From Saccharopolyspora_D taberi (lineage in GTDB: Bacteria; Actinomycetota; Actinomycetes; Mycobacteriales; Pseudonocardiaceae): 64,000 nt of DNA. The notes beneath the pieces were generated by a model. That model made no database searches, was not told the DNA's origin, and worked only from the letters and a program-made list of their open reading frames with translations. The translations under genes and the position numbers were made by a program. Where the stretch lies: the NCBI RefSeq assembly GCF_039534165.1, contig NZ_BAAAUX010000014.1:248001-312000 (forward strand), written 5' to 3'. Shown piece by piece: positions 25,058-32,691 of the stretch. Each line of letters begins with the position of its first letter. Positions within the stretch are counted from its first letter, which is position 1.

Positions 25058-25097
25058 CCCCGTTGTCCTGGCGGTCTTTGGTGGTTGGGTTCGAGGT

Positions 25098-25140
25098 ATT
25101 TATTTTGATCAACGCTGAAATAATAGATGCAGTAGTAATC
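25098..25140 (+). repeat. Intergenic repeat, copy A (diverged)
   Basis: An AT-rich stretch containing GATCAACGCTGAAATAATAG followed by ATGCAGTAGTAATC. It aligns with copies near 27150 and 36785 over the CTGAA..AATAGATG core. It lies about 40 bp after the deacylase stop and is far lower in GC than its surroundings. Confidence 0.45.
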
Positions 25141-25252
25141 AAATCTGACTGAACTCCACCGGGCTCGTCCTCCTCGCGGGGCACCAGAAAATGCGATCTG
25201 CCGACCGACGCCGCAATATCGGCGAATACTCCCCGCCCCGAGAGGAGCCGCT

Positions 25253-25414
25253 GTGGATCGCTCCGACTCACGCCCCGTCGCCCCGCTCCCCCGTCAGCCC
25301 GAAGAGGACCAGTGGCAGCAGCTGGAGCCCGTCTCCCCCGGCCCGCGCCGGACCTTCGGCGCCCCGGAGATCGACGACTTCGACGAGAGCCATCTCGTCC
25401 GCGGATACGACTGA
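25253..25414 (+). CDS. Small hypothetical protein, 53 residues
   Basis: The GTG at 25253 follows GAGAGGAG by 5 bases. The product begins VDRSDSRPVAPLPRQPEEDQ and ends EIDDFDESHLVRGYD: a Pro-rich first half, one Trp, and an acidic second half with no Cys and no membrane segment. It runs antisense to the last 40 or so codons of the MFS gene, so one of the two ends may be unconserved. It resembles no family I recognise. A ribosomally made peptide precursor was considered, but no modifying enzyme is nearby. Confidence 0.5.
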   Translation: MDRSDSRPVAPLPRQPEEDQWQQLEPVSPGPRRTFGAPEIDDFDESHLVRGYD

Positions 25415-26565
25415 TCCCCGAGCCGGCCGCACGCCCAGACCACGAGCGCGCAGACGGCGAAAACCGCGCCGAGGATGCTCGACCCGGTCCACCCGGCGCC
25501 GGCGAACGCCGTGGTCGTCGCGGTCGCGCCGAGCGCGGAGCCGAGCGAGTAGAAGATCATGTAGCCGCCGATGACACTGCTCGTGCGTTGCGGATGGGGC
25601 ATGGTCAGCAGGTGCTGGTTGCTCACGTGCACGGCTTGCACGGCGAAATCGAGCACGATCACGCCGATGATCACGAGCCACAGCGACCAGGGCGCCTGCC
25701 CGATCGCCAGCCATGAGACAGCGAGCAGCGCGAGCGCTCCGCCCGTTACGGCGCTGGTGAACCCCGCATCGGCCCAGCGTCCCGCCCGAGCCGCGCCGAG
25801 TGCGCCCGCCAGGCCGGCGACACCGAACAGGCCGATCTCCGCCGTACTCAGGTGCCACGGCTCGGCCGCGAGCGGCAGCGCCAGGCCGCTCCACAGCGTG
25901 CCAAAGGAAGCGAACAGGAAGAACGCGATCAGCCCGCGCGTGACGAACAGGCGCTCGCGGAACAATCCGCCCAGCGACGTCAGCACCTGCCGGTATGTGG
26001 CGTGCTCCGCGCGCGTGTCGGGCGGCAGTGTCTTTAAGACAAGGAATGCCAGCACTACAAGGAGCACCGCAAGCACGATGTACACGCTGCGCCAGCCCCA
26101 CATCGCAGCCAGGCCGCCAGCCGCGACGCGCGCTCCGAGGATGCCGACTACGACGCCGGAGGTCACCGCACCGAGGTTGCGGCCGCGCTCCTCTGGCTCG
26201 GACAGGGCCGCGGCGTAGGCGACCGTCGTCTGGACGACGACCGCGAACAGGCCCGCGACCACCAGCCCGGCGAACAGCGCCCACGCCTGAGCCGCCGTCG
26301 CGGCCAGCCCCGCACCTACCGCGGTCAGCAGGAGGTGCCCCGCCACCAGCTTGCGCCGATCCACCATGTCGCCCAGGGGAACCAGTACGGCCAGCCCGGC
26401 CAGATAGCCGAGCTGCCCGGCGGCGACGACCCATCCCAGGTGTGCGTCCGGCATGCCCAGATCGCTCCTGATCTGGGCGAGAACCGGTTGCGCGGCATAA
26501 ATGCTCGCGACGGCGACCGCGCAGATCGCGGCGAACAACATCCTCCGGCTGACGGGCAACCCCAT
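25294..26565 (-). CDS. MFS transporter, drug-efflux type
   Basis: A 423-residue transporter with about 12 membrane segments. The loop 2-3 motif A appears as GDMVDRRKLVAGH near residue 60-72, and motif C-like glycine-rich segments are in helix 5 (TSGVVVGILGARVAAGGLAA). Start at ATG 26565, preceded by AAGGGGG. The last 40 residues (SYPRTRWLSSKSSISG onward) are hydrophilic, low in conservation features, and antisense to the small gene at 25253, so the tail may be an extension. It is divergent from an HxlR regulator, a standard arrangement for inducible efflux. Confidence 0.87.
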   Translation of the reverse strand: MGLPVSRRMLFAAICAVAVASIYAAQPVLAQIRSDLGMPDAHLGWVVAAGQLGYLAGLAVLVPLGDMVDRRKLVAGHLLLTAVGAGLAATAAQAWALFAGLVVAGLFAVVVQTTVAYAAALSEPEERGRNLGAVTSGVVVGILGARVAAGGLAAMWGWRSVYIVLAVLLVVLAFLVLKTLPPDTRAEHATYRQVLTSLGGLFRERLFVTRGLIAFFLFASFGTLWSGLALPLAAEPWHLSTAEIGLFGVAGLAGALGAARAGRWADAGFTSAVTGGALALLAVSWLAIGQAPWSLWLVIIGVIVLDFAVQAVHVSNQHLLTMPHPQRTSSVIGGYMIFYSLGSALGATATTTAFAGAGWTGSSILGAVFAVCALVVWACGRLGDQSYPRTRWLSSKSSISGAPKVRRGPGETGSSCCHWSSSG

Positions 26566-26580
26566 CCGCCCCCTTCGATT

Positions 26581-26597
26581 AGTAGCAAATTGCAACT
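26581..26597. promoter_or_regulatory. Operator-like palindrome in the MFS/HxlR gap
   Basis: AGTAGCAAATTGCAACT is an inverted repeat with one mismatch (AGTAGCAA / TTGCAACT), immediately upstream of the MFS ribosome site and 52 bp before the HxlR gene. Repression of both genes by the HxlR protein is inferred. Confidence 0.65.
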
Positions 26598-26648
26598 GAT
26601 CTGACGGTACGGCAGAATGGTTTCAATCAGCAACTCTCAGGGGGTGCG

Positions 26649-27107
26649 ATGACCCAGCCCGCAGTCCGCGCCGAGGACGTGACCTGGACCGACCAGTCCT
26701 GCCCGGTGGCGCGGACCCTCGACCTGATCGGGGACCGCTGGAGCCTGCTCATCGTCCGCGACGCCATGGACGGCGCGCGCGCTTTCACCGACTTCCAGCA
26801 GCGCACCGGGATCGCCCGCAACATCCTCACCGACCGGCTCCGCCGGCTGGTCGACCGCGGCATCCTCGATCGGCAGACCGCGCCCTCGGGCAGGCGGCAG
26901 CTCTACACGCTCACCCCGGCCGGGCGCGACCTGTTCACCGTCGTCGTCGCGCTGCGGCAGTGGGGCGAACGGCACGCCTTCGCCCCCGGCGAGACCCACT
27001 CCGTCCTCGTCGACGAGCACGGCGTTCCGCTGCCGCAGCTCCAGCCGACCGACAGGGACGGAAACCCGGCCGAGGTCGGGACAACCTCGGTGCGGAAGAC
27101 CGACTGA
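26649..27107 (+). CDS. HxlR-family transcriptional regulator
   Basis: A 152-residue winged-helix protein. The family signature CPVARTLDLIGDRWSLLIVR occupies residues 19-38, with the redox- or aldehyde-sensing Cys of HxlR proteins at its head. It continues RTGIARNILTDRLRRLVDRGI and the wing TPSGRRQLYTLTPAGRDL (here AP for TP). A short hydrophilic tail follows. The ATG at 26649 has GGGGG upstream. Divergent from the MFS transporter, it likely controls its own expression and the pump. HxlR proteins elsewhere sense electrophiles or diamide-like stress. Confidence 0.9.
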   Translation: MTQPAVRAEDVTWTDQSCPVARTLDLIGDRWSLLIVRDAMDGARAFTDFQQRTGIARNILTDRLRRLVDRGILDRQTAPSGRRQLYTLTPAGRDLFTVVVALRQWGERHAFAPGETHSVLVDEHGVPLPQLQPTDRDGNPAEVGTTSVRKTD

Positions 27108-27145
27108 CCGCTCTCCTTGCCGGTTTGGCCTCGGCGCCCTAAGCG

Positions 27146-27185
27146 TTAATTTCAGTCGACACTGAAGCAATAGATGTAATAGAGG
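27146..27185 (+). repeat. Intergenic repeat, copy B
   Basis: Contains ATTTCAGTCGACACTGAAGC then AATAGATG. The TTCAGT/ACTGAA arms are palindromic. It is identical to copy C (36783 onward) at all but one position of ATTTCAxTCGACACTGAAGCAATAG. It lies between the ends of two convergent genes, where a promoter would not be expected. Confidence 0.6.
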
Positions 27186-27236
27186 TGTGCGGACAGCTCA
27201 GGATTCGGGACAGTCCGACACTGAGTGCCGACGGAG

Positions 27237-27968
27237 TCAGCGCGGCAGCGAGCGCAGGGCGTTCTGCAGCTGGTCCAGCACCGCGTCCGGCGACGCCTTG
27301 GTCTTCACGACGCCGACCACCACCTGCTCCTCGCCGCCACCGTCCCATGTGGACGACAGTGCCTCCTGCACCAGCCGCGTGCCCGCGCGCAGGGCCGCCC
27401 TGGCGTCGAGCTCTCCCCCGCTCTTGAGCCATTCCCGCAGGACGTGGTTGTGCACGGCGACGATCGCGGCGGCGACCACCGCGGCCCGGAGATCACCGTT
27501 GTCCTCTCCGGCGAAGCGGGCGCGCAGGTACCGCGCGAACACCCGCTGGTAGCGGTCGATGCTGGCGATCTCCTTGTCCCGCAAGGAAGGCACCTGCCGG
27601 GTCAGGGCGAACCGGCGCAGCGAGACCTCGGGCTCGGTCAGGTACATGTCCAGCACCATCTCGGCGGTGCGGCTGACCACGACCAGCGGCTGCTCGGCGT
27701 CGTCGGCCGACTCCAGCAGCTCGACCACCTCGGCCAGCTGCTCGTCGTGCCCGGGGAACACGACGTCCTCCTTGGACCGGAAGTACCGGAAGAAGGTCCG
27801 CCTGCCCACCCCGGCGGCGTCGGCGATCTGGTCCACGGTGGTCGCTTCGAAGCCCTGCGCCGCGAACAGGTCCATGGCCGCCAGCGCCAGCGCGCTGCGG
27901 ACCCGCCGCCTGCCGTGGGGAGTGCGGCCCGCGCGCGGCCTGGGTTCCGAAGTGGCTGCCTGGGACAT
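27237..27968 (-). CDS. TetR-family transcriptional regulator
   Basis: A 243-residue regulator. The HTH is at residues about 20-65: RSALALAAMDLFAAQGFEAT, then VDQIADAAGVGRRTFFRYFRSKEDVVF (Phe-Arg-Tyr-Phe end). The C-terminal helices (VELLESADDAEQPLVVV, AVVAAAIVAVHNHVLREWL) form the ligand pocket. ATG 27968 is preferred over an upstream in-frame start because it lies outside the operator. It is divergent from the acyl-CoA dehydrogenase at 28109 with a 13-bp palindrome between, so it probably responds to an acyl-CoA or fatty acid. Confidence 0.9.
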   Translation of the reverse strand: MSQAATSEPRPRAGRTPHGRRRVRSALALAAMDLFAAQGFEATTVDQIADAAGVGRRTFFRYFRSKEDVVFPGHDEQLAEVVELLESADDAEQPLVVVSRTAEMVLDMYLTEPEVSLRRFALTRQVPSLRDKEIASIDRYQRVFARYLRARFAGEDNGDLRAAVVAAAIVAVHNHVLREWLKSGGELDARAALRAGTRLVQEALSSTWDGGGEEQVVVGVVKTKASPDAVLDQLQNALRSLPR

Positions 27969-27999
27969 GCGCGGAATGCTACAGGGCCCGATTGCTCGT

Positions 28000-28012
28000 G
28001 GCACTGAGTGCC
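28000..28012. promoter_or_regulatory. Perfect 13-bp palindrome, likely TetR operator
   Basis: GGCACTGAGTGCC sits between the divergent TetR and acyl-CoA dehydrogenase genes. Twelve bases of it with flank (CACTGAGTGCCG) recur at 27219-27230, just beyond the TetR stop codon. Confidence 0.6.
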
Positions 28013-28108
28013 GTTACGATGCGGTGGGCAGTGCGCGCCCTCGTCGGCAGCGCCTGGCTTCACATTCATCGAGCCGGCGGAGGACGCCGGGGACGGGAGA
28101 GGCGCGCG

Positions 28109-29266
28109 GTGGACCAGAACTTCGAGACCTACCGGTTGGCCGACGAGCACGACGCCCTGCGCGAGGCGGTGCGCGCGATGGCGGAGAAGGAGATCGCGCC
28201 GCACGCCGCCGAGGTCGACGAACAGGAGCGCTACCCCAGCGAGGCGCTCGAAGCGCTGGTCAAGTCCGGTTTCGCGGCGGTGCACGTGCCCGAGGCCTAC
28301 GGTGGCGAGGGCGCGGACTCGGTGGCGACCTGCATCGTCATCGAGGAGGTCGCGCGGGTGTGCGCCTCCTCCTCGCTGATCCCGGCGGTGAACAAGCTCG
28401 GGACCATGCCGATCATCCTGTCCGGTTCCGAGGAGCTCAAGCACAAGGTGCTGTCCTCCCTCGCGGCCGGCGAGGCCACCGCCTCCTACGCGCTCTCGGA
28501 GCGCGAGGCCGGCTCGGACGCGGCGTCGATGAAGACCCGGGCCCGGCTCGACGGCGACCACTGGGTGCTCAACGGCAGCAAGTGCTGGATCACCAACGGC
28601 GGCGTGTCCAGCTGGTACACCGTGATGGCGGTGACCGACCCGGACAAGGGCGCCAACGGCATCAGCGCCTTCGTCGTGCACGCCGACGACCCCGGTTTCG
28701 TCGTGGGCCCCAAGGAGAAGAAGCTCGGCATCAAGGGCTCCCCCACCGTCGAGCTGTACTTCGAGAACTGCACCATCCCGGCCGACCGGATCATCGGCGA
28801 GCCCGGCACCGGGTTCAAGACCGCGCTGCGCACCCTCGACCACACCCGCCCGACGATCGGCGCGCAGGCCGTGGGCATCGCCCAGGGCGCGCTCGACGCG
28901 GCGCTGGACTACGTCAAGGAGCGCAAGCAGTTCGGCAAGGCGATCTCGGACTTCCAGGGCGTGCAGTTCATGCTCGCCGACATGGCGATGAAGATCGAGG
29001 CCGCCCGGCACATGGTCTACATCTCGGCGGCCCGCGCCGAGCGGGGCGAGCCGAACCTGGGCTTCATCTCGGCCGCGGCCAAGTGCTTCGCCTCCGACGT
29101 CGCCATGGAGGTCACCACCGACGCCGTGCAGCTGTTCGGCGGCGCGGGCTACACCCGCGACTTCCCGGTCGAGCGGATGATGCGCGACGCCAAGATCACC
29201 CAGATCTACGAGGGCACGAACCAGATCCAGCGGATGGTCATGGCCCGCTCGCTGCTCAAGGGCTGA
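28109..29266 (+). CDS. Acyl-CoA dehydrogenase (short/medium chain type)
   Basis: A 385-residue FAD enzyme of the butyryl/short-chain group. YALSEREAGSDAASMKT and WITNGGVSSWYTVMA are the FAD and substrate-binding signatures. The catalytic Glu lies in QIYEGTNQIQRMVMAR near residue 366, and FGGAGYTRDFPVERMMRD is the conserved C-terminal motif. It introduces the trans-2,3 double bond in beta-oxidation and passes electrons to ETF. The start is GTG at 28109 with GGGAGAGG upstream. It is divergent from, and probably repressed by, the TetR regulator, and is followed by a strong hairpin. Confidence 0.93.
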   Translation: MDQNFETYRLADEHDALREAVRAMAEKEIAPHAAEVDEQERYPSEALEALVKSGFAAVHVPEAYGGEGADSVATCIVIEEVARVCASSSLIPAVNKLGTMPIILSGSEELKHKVLSSLAAGEATASYALSEREAGSDAASMKTRARLDGDHWVLNGSKCWITNGGVSSWYTVMAVTDPDKGANGISAFVVHADDPGFVVGPKEKKLGIKGSPTVELYFENCTIPADRIIGEPGTGFKTALRTLDHTRPTIGAQAVGIAQGALDAALDYVKERKQFGKAISDFQGVQFMLADMAMKIEAARHMVYISAARAERGEPNLGFISAAAKCFASDVAMEVTTDAVQLFGGAGYTRDFPVERMMRDAKITQIYEGTNQIQRMVMARSLLKG

Positions 29267-29278
29267 CCCCACCGCCCC

Positions 29279-29316
29279 GCTGAGGCCCTCGCGACCGGCG
29301 TCGCGGGGGCCTCAGC
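29279..29316 (+). terminator. Hairpin terminator after acyl-CoA dehydrogenase
   Basis: GCTGAGGCCC at 29279 pairs with GGGCCTCAGC ending at 29316, with an inner CGCGA/TCGCG stem. It starts 12 bp after the gene. Only a weak T-rich tail (GTTCT) follows. Confidence 0.75.
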
Positions 29317-29385
29317 CGTTCTGCTGGTCGGCCGTGCGGGGTACGCCCACACTGGTGAGTGGCCATCGACCGGAAGGAGTCGGAG

Positions 29386-29799
29386 ATGGACATCGCTCGT
29401 GATCTGTTCGCGTTCGTGGGGCGGCTCGGCATCGGCATCATCTTCGTCGCGCACGGACTGCAGAAGCTCACCACGATGGGGATCAGCGGGGTCGCGCAGG
29501 GCTTCGAAACGGCGGGCATCCCGCTACCCGTGATCTCGGCCTGGTACAACGTGCTCGTCGAGCTGATCGGCGGCGTCCTGTTGATCATCGGGCTGGCGTT
29601 GCCGCTGGTCGGCGTCCTGCTCGCGATCAACATGGCGGGCGCGCTGGTGTTCGTGCACCTGGCGGGCGGGCTGTTCCTGCCGACCGGGTTCGAGTACGTG
29701 CTCGCGCTCGGCGTCGCGGCGCTGGCCATCGGGTTCAACGGCGGGCGCTGGGCCGTCGACAAGCTGATCTTCGGCCGCCGGGCCCCCGCCGGGGTCTAG
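29386..29799 (+). CDS. DoxX-family membrane protein
   Basis: A 137-residue four-helix membrane protein. The DoxX pattern is clear: GRLGIGIIFVAHGLQKL in helix 1, FETAGIPLPVISAWYNVLVE, ELIGGVLLIIGLALPLVGVL in helix 2, and a C-terminal LALGVAALAIGFNGG. Relatives are subunits of quinone-linked systems or of the mycobacterial SodA/SseA/DoxX oxidoreductase complex; here no partner is adjacent. Start ATG 29386 with AAGGAG upstream. It converges on the DUF1232 gene, overlapping stops by 4 bp. Confidence 0.9.
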   Translation: MDIARDLFAFVGRLGIGIIFVAHGLQKLTTMGISGVAQGFETAGIPLPVISAWYNVLVELIGGVLLIIGLALPLVGVLLAINMAGALVFVHLAGGLFLPTGFEYVLALGVAALAIGFNGGRWAVDKLIFGRRAPAGV

Positions 29800-30242
29800 C
29801 CCGCGCGCCGCCTGCCCAGGTAGTTGCCGGACTCGGCGTAGAGGCTGCTCAGCAGCCACGCGCCCACGCCGATGTCGTCGCCGACGCCGATCAGCGGCAG
29901 GAACTCCGGCACGAAGTCGATCGGCGACACCAGGTAGACGACCGCCAGCAGCCACAGCAGCGTCTGGTACCGGGGCACCCCCGCGCCGCCCCGCCAGGAC
30001 TCCGCGATCATCGCCGGAACCGCCCGGATCCGCTGCACCGGACCTCCGGTCGCGCCTTCGCCGGAGCGCCGCAACGGTGCCAGCCGACGCCGCACCCGGG
30101 CGACCAGCCCGGCCACGGCGATCCCGATCCCGGCCGCGATGAGCCCGGGTGGCAGCAGCCACCAGCCTCCCGCCGGATCGCCCAGCCCCGCCAGGTAGGC
30201 CACGACTCCAGCGGCGACGAGCAGCACCCCGAAAACGATCAT
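29796..30242 (-). CDS. YkvA-like DUF1232 membrane protein
   Basis: A 148-residue protein. Two N-terminal membrane segments (MIVFGVLLVAAGVVAYLAGL and LPPGLIAAGIGIAVAGLVA) are followed by a basic linker. A C-terminal DUF1232 unit includes LLWLLAVVYLVSPIDFVPEF, LPLIGVGDDIGVGAWLLSS, with the SPIDFVPE and DD motifs typical of the family. Function unknown. ATG 30242 has GGAGG 7 bases upstream. It is divergent from the MurJ gene. Confidence 0.88.
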   Translation of the reverse strand: MIVFGVLLVAAGVVAYLAGLGDPAGGWWLLPPGLIAAGIGIAVAGLVARVRRRLAPLRRSGEGATGGPVQRIRAVPAMIAESWRGGAGVPRYQTLLWLLAVVYLVSPIDFVPEFLPLIGVGDDIGVGAWLLSSLYAESGNYLGRRRAG

Positions 30243-30334
30243 CTTCCGACCTCCGAACACCGGTCCGCACAGCCAGGTTCCCACGAGCGGCGGGGGACGT
30301 TTCGTGGCACGGTCGTCACCGGCGGTCAGGTGGG

Positions 30335-31963
30335 ATGGGGGCGCACGTGGTCGAACAGGCCGAGGCCCGGGTCCGAGGGCAGTCGCTGGCCAGGGCCAGC
30401 GGGACGATGGCGGTGGCGACCGCGGTCAGCCGGGTCAGCGGGCTCGGGGCGAAGATCGCGCTGGTCGCGGTGCTCGGCCTGGGCGTGGTCAACGACTCCT
30501 ACACGGTGGCCAACACGCTGCCGACCGTCGTCAACGAACTCCTGCTCGGCGGCGTGCTGACCAGCGTCGCTGTTCCGCTGCTGGTGCGCGCGCAGCAGGA
30601 AGGCAGGAGACAGGGCGAGTCCTACGCGCAGTGGATGATCACCATGGGCCTGGTGCTGCTGGCCGCGGCCACCGCGCTCGCCGTCGCCGCCGCGCCGCTG
30701 CTGACGCAGCTGTACCTGGGCTCGGACACCCGGGCGAACTCCGCCCTGACCACCGCCTTCGCCTACCTCCTGCTGCCGGGGATCGTCTTCTACGGCCTGT
30801 CGGCGCTGCTGGCGGCGGTGCTAAACGTCCGGGAGCGGTTCGGCGCCCCGGCCTGGGCTCCGGTGGCCAACAACGTCGTAGTCATCGCGACGGTGGTCGT
30901 CTACGCCGTGCTCCCCGGCGAGATCTCGACCGATCCGGTGCGCATGGGCGAGCCGAAGCTGCTGGTCCTGGGCATCGGGACCGCGCTGGGCATCGCCGTG
31001 CAGAGCTCGATCATGGTGGTGTCGTTGCGCCGCACCGGGTTCCGGTTCCGCTGGCGGTGGGGCTGGGACCACCGGCTGTCGGAGTTCGGGGAGCTGGCGT
31101 TCTGGGTCGTGCTCTACACCGCGGTCAGCCAGGTCGGGATGGTGGTGATCACCCGGGTCACCGGCCAGGGCACCGAGGGCAGCGTCGCGACGTTCAACTA
31201 CGCCTGGCTGCTGTCGCAGGTCCCCTACGGCGTGCTCGGGGTCTCGCTGCTCACCGCGCTGATGCCGCGGCTCAGCCGGGCAGCGGCGGCCGGGCGTTCC
31301 GGGGAGTTCGTCGCGGACCTCTCGCTGGGCGTGCGGACCAGCGCCGTCATGCTGATGCCCGTCAGCGCGCTGATGGTGGTCGCGGGCGGCGCGATCGGGG
31401 TGTCGCTGTTCTCCGTCGGCGCCGGTGACGTGGCCGCGGCCGACCGGCTGGGCGTCACGCTCGGCGTGCTCGCCCTGGGGATCGTGCCGTTCGCGGTGAC
31501 GATGCTCCAGCTGCGGGCGTTCTACGCGATGAAGGACGCCCGCACCCCGACCTGGATCAACGTGATCATGGTCGGGTTCCGCAGCGTCCTGTGCTACGTC
31601 TTCCTGCTCACGGTCGGGCCGGACCGGCTCGTGGTCGCCGTCGCGCTGGCGATGTCGCTGAGCTTCGTCGTCGGCGCGGTCGTCGGCCAGATCTGGTTGC
31701 ACTTCCGGGTCGGGCGGCTCGGATCCCGGCGGACGGCCGGCAGCGTCCTGCGGTCGCTCGCCGCCTCGGCCGCCGGGTGCGGCTGCGCGGTCGCGGCCGT
31801 CGCCGGTCTCGACCCGGTGCTCGCGTCGATGGGACCGGTCGCCGGGGCGTGGCTGACCCTGGCGGTGAGCACGGTGATCGTGCCGGTGGTCGGCTTCGGG
31901 TTGCTGGCGCTGTTCCGCGCGCCCGAGCTCGCTCCGGCGCTGGAGCGCCTACGCCGCCGTTGA
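30335..31963 (+). CDS. murJ: MurJ-like lipid II flippase (MviN family)
   Basis: A 542-residue protein with about 14 membrane segments. The N-terminal ARASGTMAVATAVSRVSGLG and the charged TLPTVVNELLLGGVLTSV are MurJ signatures; VPLLVRAQQEG continues the loop. The C-terminal PTWINVIMVGFRSVLCYV aligns with MOP-superfamily helices 11-12. It moves lipid II across the membrane for peptidoglycan synthesis. Adjacent gatD-murT, also peptidoglycan-precursor genes, support the role. Whether this is the essential MurJ or a paralogue cannot be told, since the usual actinomycete MurJ lies elsewhere near rnpA/trx genes. The ATG at 30335 was chosen; a GTG shortly downstream is possible. Confidence 0.85.
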   Translation: MGAHVVEQAEARVRGQSLARASGTMAVATAVSRVSGLGAKIALVAVLGLGVVNDSYTVANTLPTVVNELLLGGVLTSVAVPLLVRAQQEGRRQGESYAQWMITMGLVLLAAATALAVAAAPLLTQLYLGSDTRANSALTTAFAYLLLPGIVFYGLSALLAAVLNVRERFGAPAWAPVANNVVVIATVVVYAVLPGEISTDPVRMGEPKLLVLGIGTALGIAVQSSIMVVSLRRTGFRFRWRWGWDHRLSEFGELAFWVVLYTAVSQVGMVVITRVTGQGTEGSVATFNYAWLLSQVPYGVLGVSLLTALMPRLSRAAAAGRSGEFVADLSLGVRTSAVMLMPVSALMVVAGGAIGVSLFSVGAGDVAAADRLGVTLGVLALGIVPFAVTMLQLRAFYAMKDARTPTWINVIMVGFRSVLCYVFLLTVGPDRLVVAVALAMSLSFVVGAVVGQIWLHFRVGRLGSRRTAGSVLRSLAASAAGCGCAVAAVAGLDPVLASMGPVAGAWLTLAVSTVIVPVVGFGLLALFRAPELAPALERLRRR

Positions 31964-31965
31964 GG

Positions 31966-32691
31966 TCACTTGCGGACGCGCAGGTTCGGCCGGGTGCGCT
32001 CCGCGCGCAGCGCGTCGAGTTCGGGGACCTCGGGAACCGGCGCCAGCCGCTCGCCGACCGCCCACTCCAGCAGCAGATCGGCCAGCACCGGGTTGCGGGC
32101 CAGTACCGGACCGTGCAGGTAGGTGCAGACGACCCGGCCGGTGACCGCTCCCTCGGCCGAGTCATGGCCGTTGCCGATGCCCCGCACCACCCGGCCCAGC
32201 GGCTTCGAACCGCTGCCGAGCACCGTGCGGCCGAGGTGGTTCTCGAACCCGGTCAGCACTCCCACCTCATCCAGCGTGGAGTGCGTGGTGACTTCGCCGA
32301 TCGCGCGCCGCTCCCCCGGCGTCGTCACGGCGTCGACGAGCCCGAGGCCGTCGTGCCGCGCGCCGTCTCCGGTCGTGAACGCCGTGCCCAGCACCTGGAG
32401 ACCGCCGCAGATCCCCAGCACCGGCGCCCCGCGCTGCACCGCGCGCTGCAATCCGTTGCCACGGCTGAGGAATCGCACCGCCGCCTGCTGCGCGACGTCC
32501 TCTCCCCCACCGAGCACGTAGAGGTCGCAGGACGCGGGAAGCGGGTCCGAAGAGGACAGCACCGTGACCGTCTCGCAGGGAATTCCCCGCCAGGCCAGCC
32601 GCTTCTCCAGCACCAGCACGTTCCCCCGGTCGCCGTAGGTGCCGAGCAGGTCCGGCAGCACCAGCGCGATCCGCAGCGCCTCGGTCGTCAT
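31966..32691 (-). CDS. gatD: Lipid II isoglutaminyl synthase, glutamine amidotransferase subunit
   Basis: A 241-residue class I glutaminase. The nucleophile Cys is in LGICGGLQVLG near residue 95, and the His in CTYLHGPVLARNP near 192. LGGGEDVAQQ and THSTLDEVGVLTGFENH are GatD-specific. It supplies ammonia to MurT, which amidates the D-Glu of lipid II to D-isoglutamine. ATG 32691 overlaps the murT stop by ATGA. Its stop lies 2 bp from that of the convergent murJ. Confidence 0.94.
   Translation of the reverse strand: MTTEALRIALVLPDLLGTYGDRGNVLVLEKRLAWRGIPCETVTVLSSSDPLPASCDLYVLGGGEDVAQQAAVRFLSRGNGLQRAVQRGAPVLGICGGLQVLGTAFTTGDGARHDGLGLVDAVTTPGERRAIGEVTTHSTLDEVGVLTGFENHLGRTVLGSGSKPLGRVVRGIGNGHDSAEGAVTGRVVCTYLHGPVLARNPVLADLLLEWAVGERLAPVPEVPELDALRAERTRPNLRVRK

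Noticed and set aside
25253..25414. Lasso or lanthipeptide precursor
   Set aside because: No Cys/Ser-rich core, no leader motif and no maturation enzymes in the neighbourhood.
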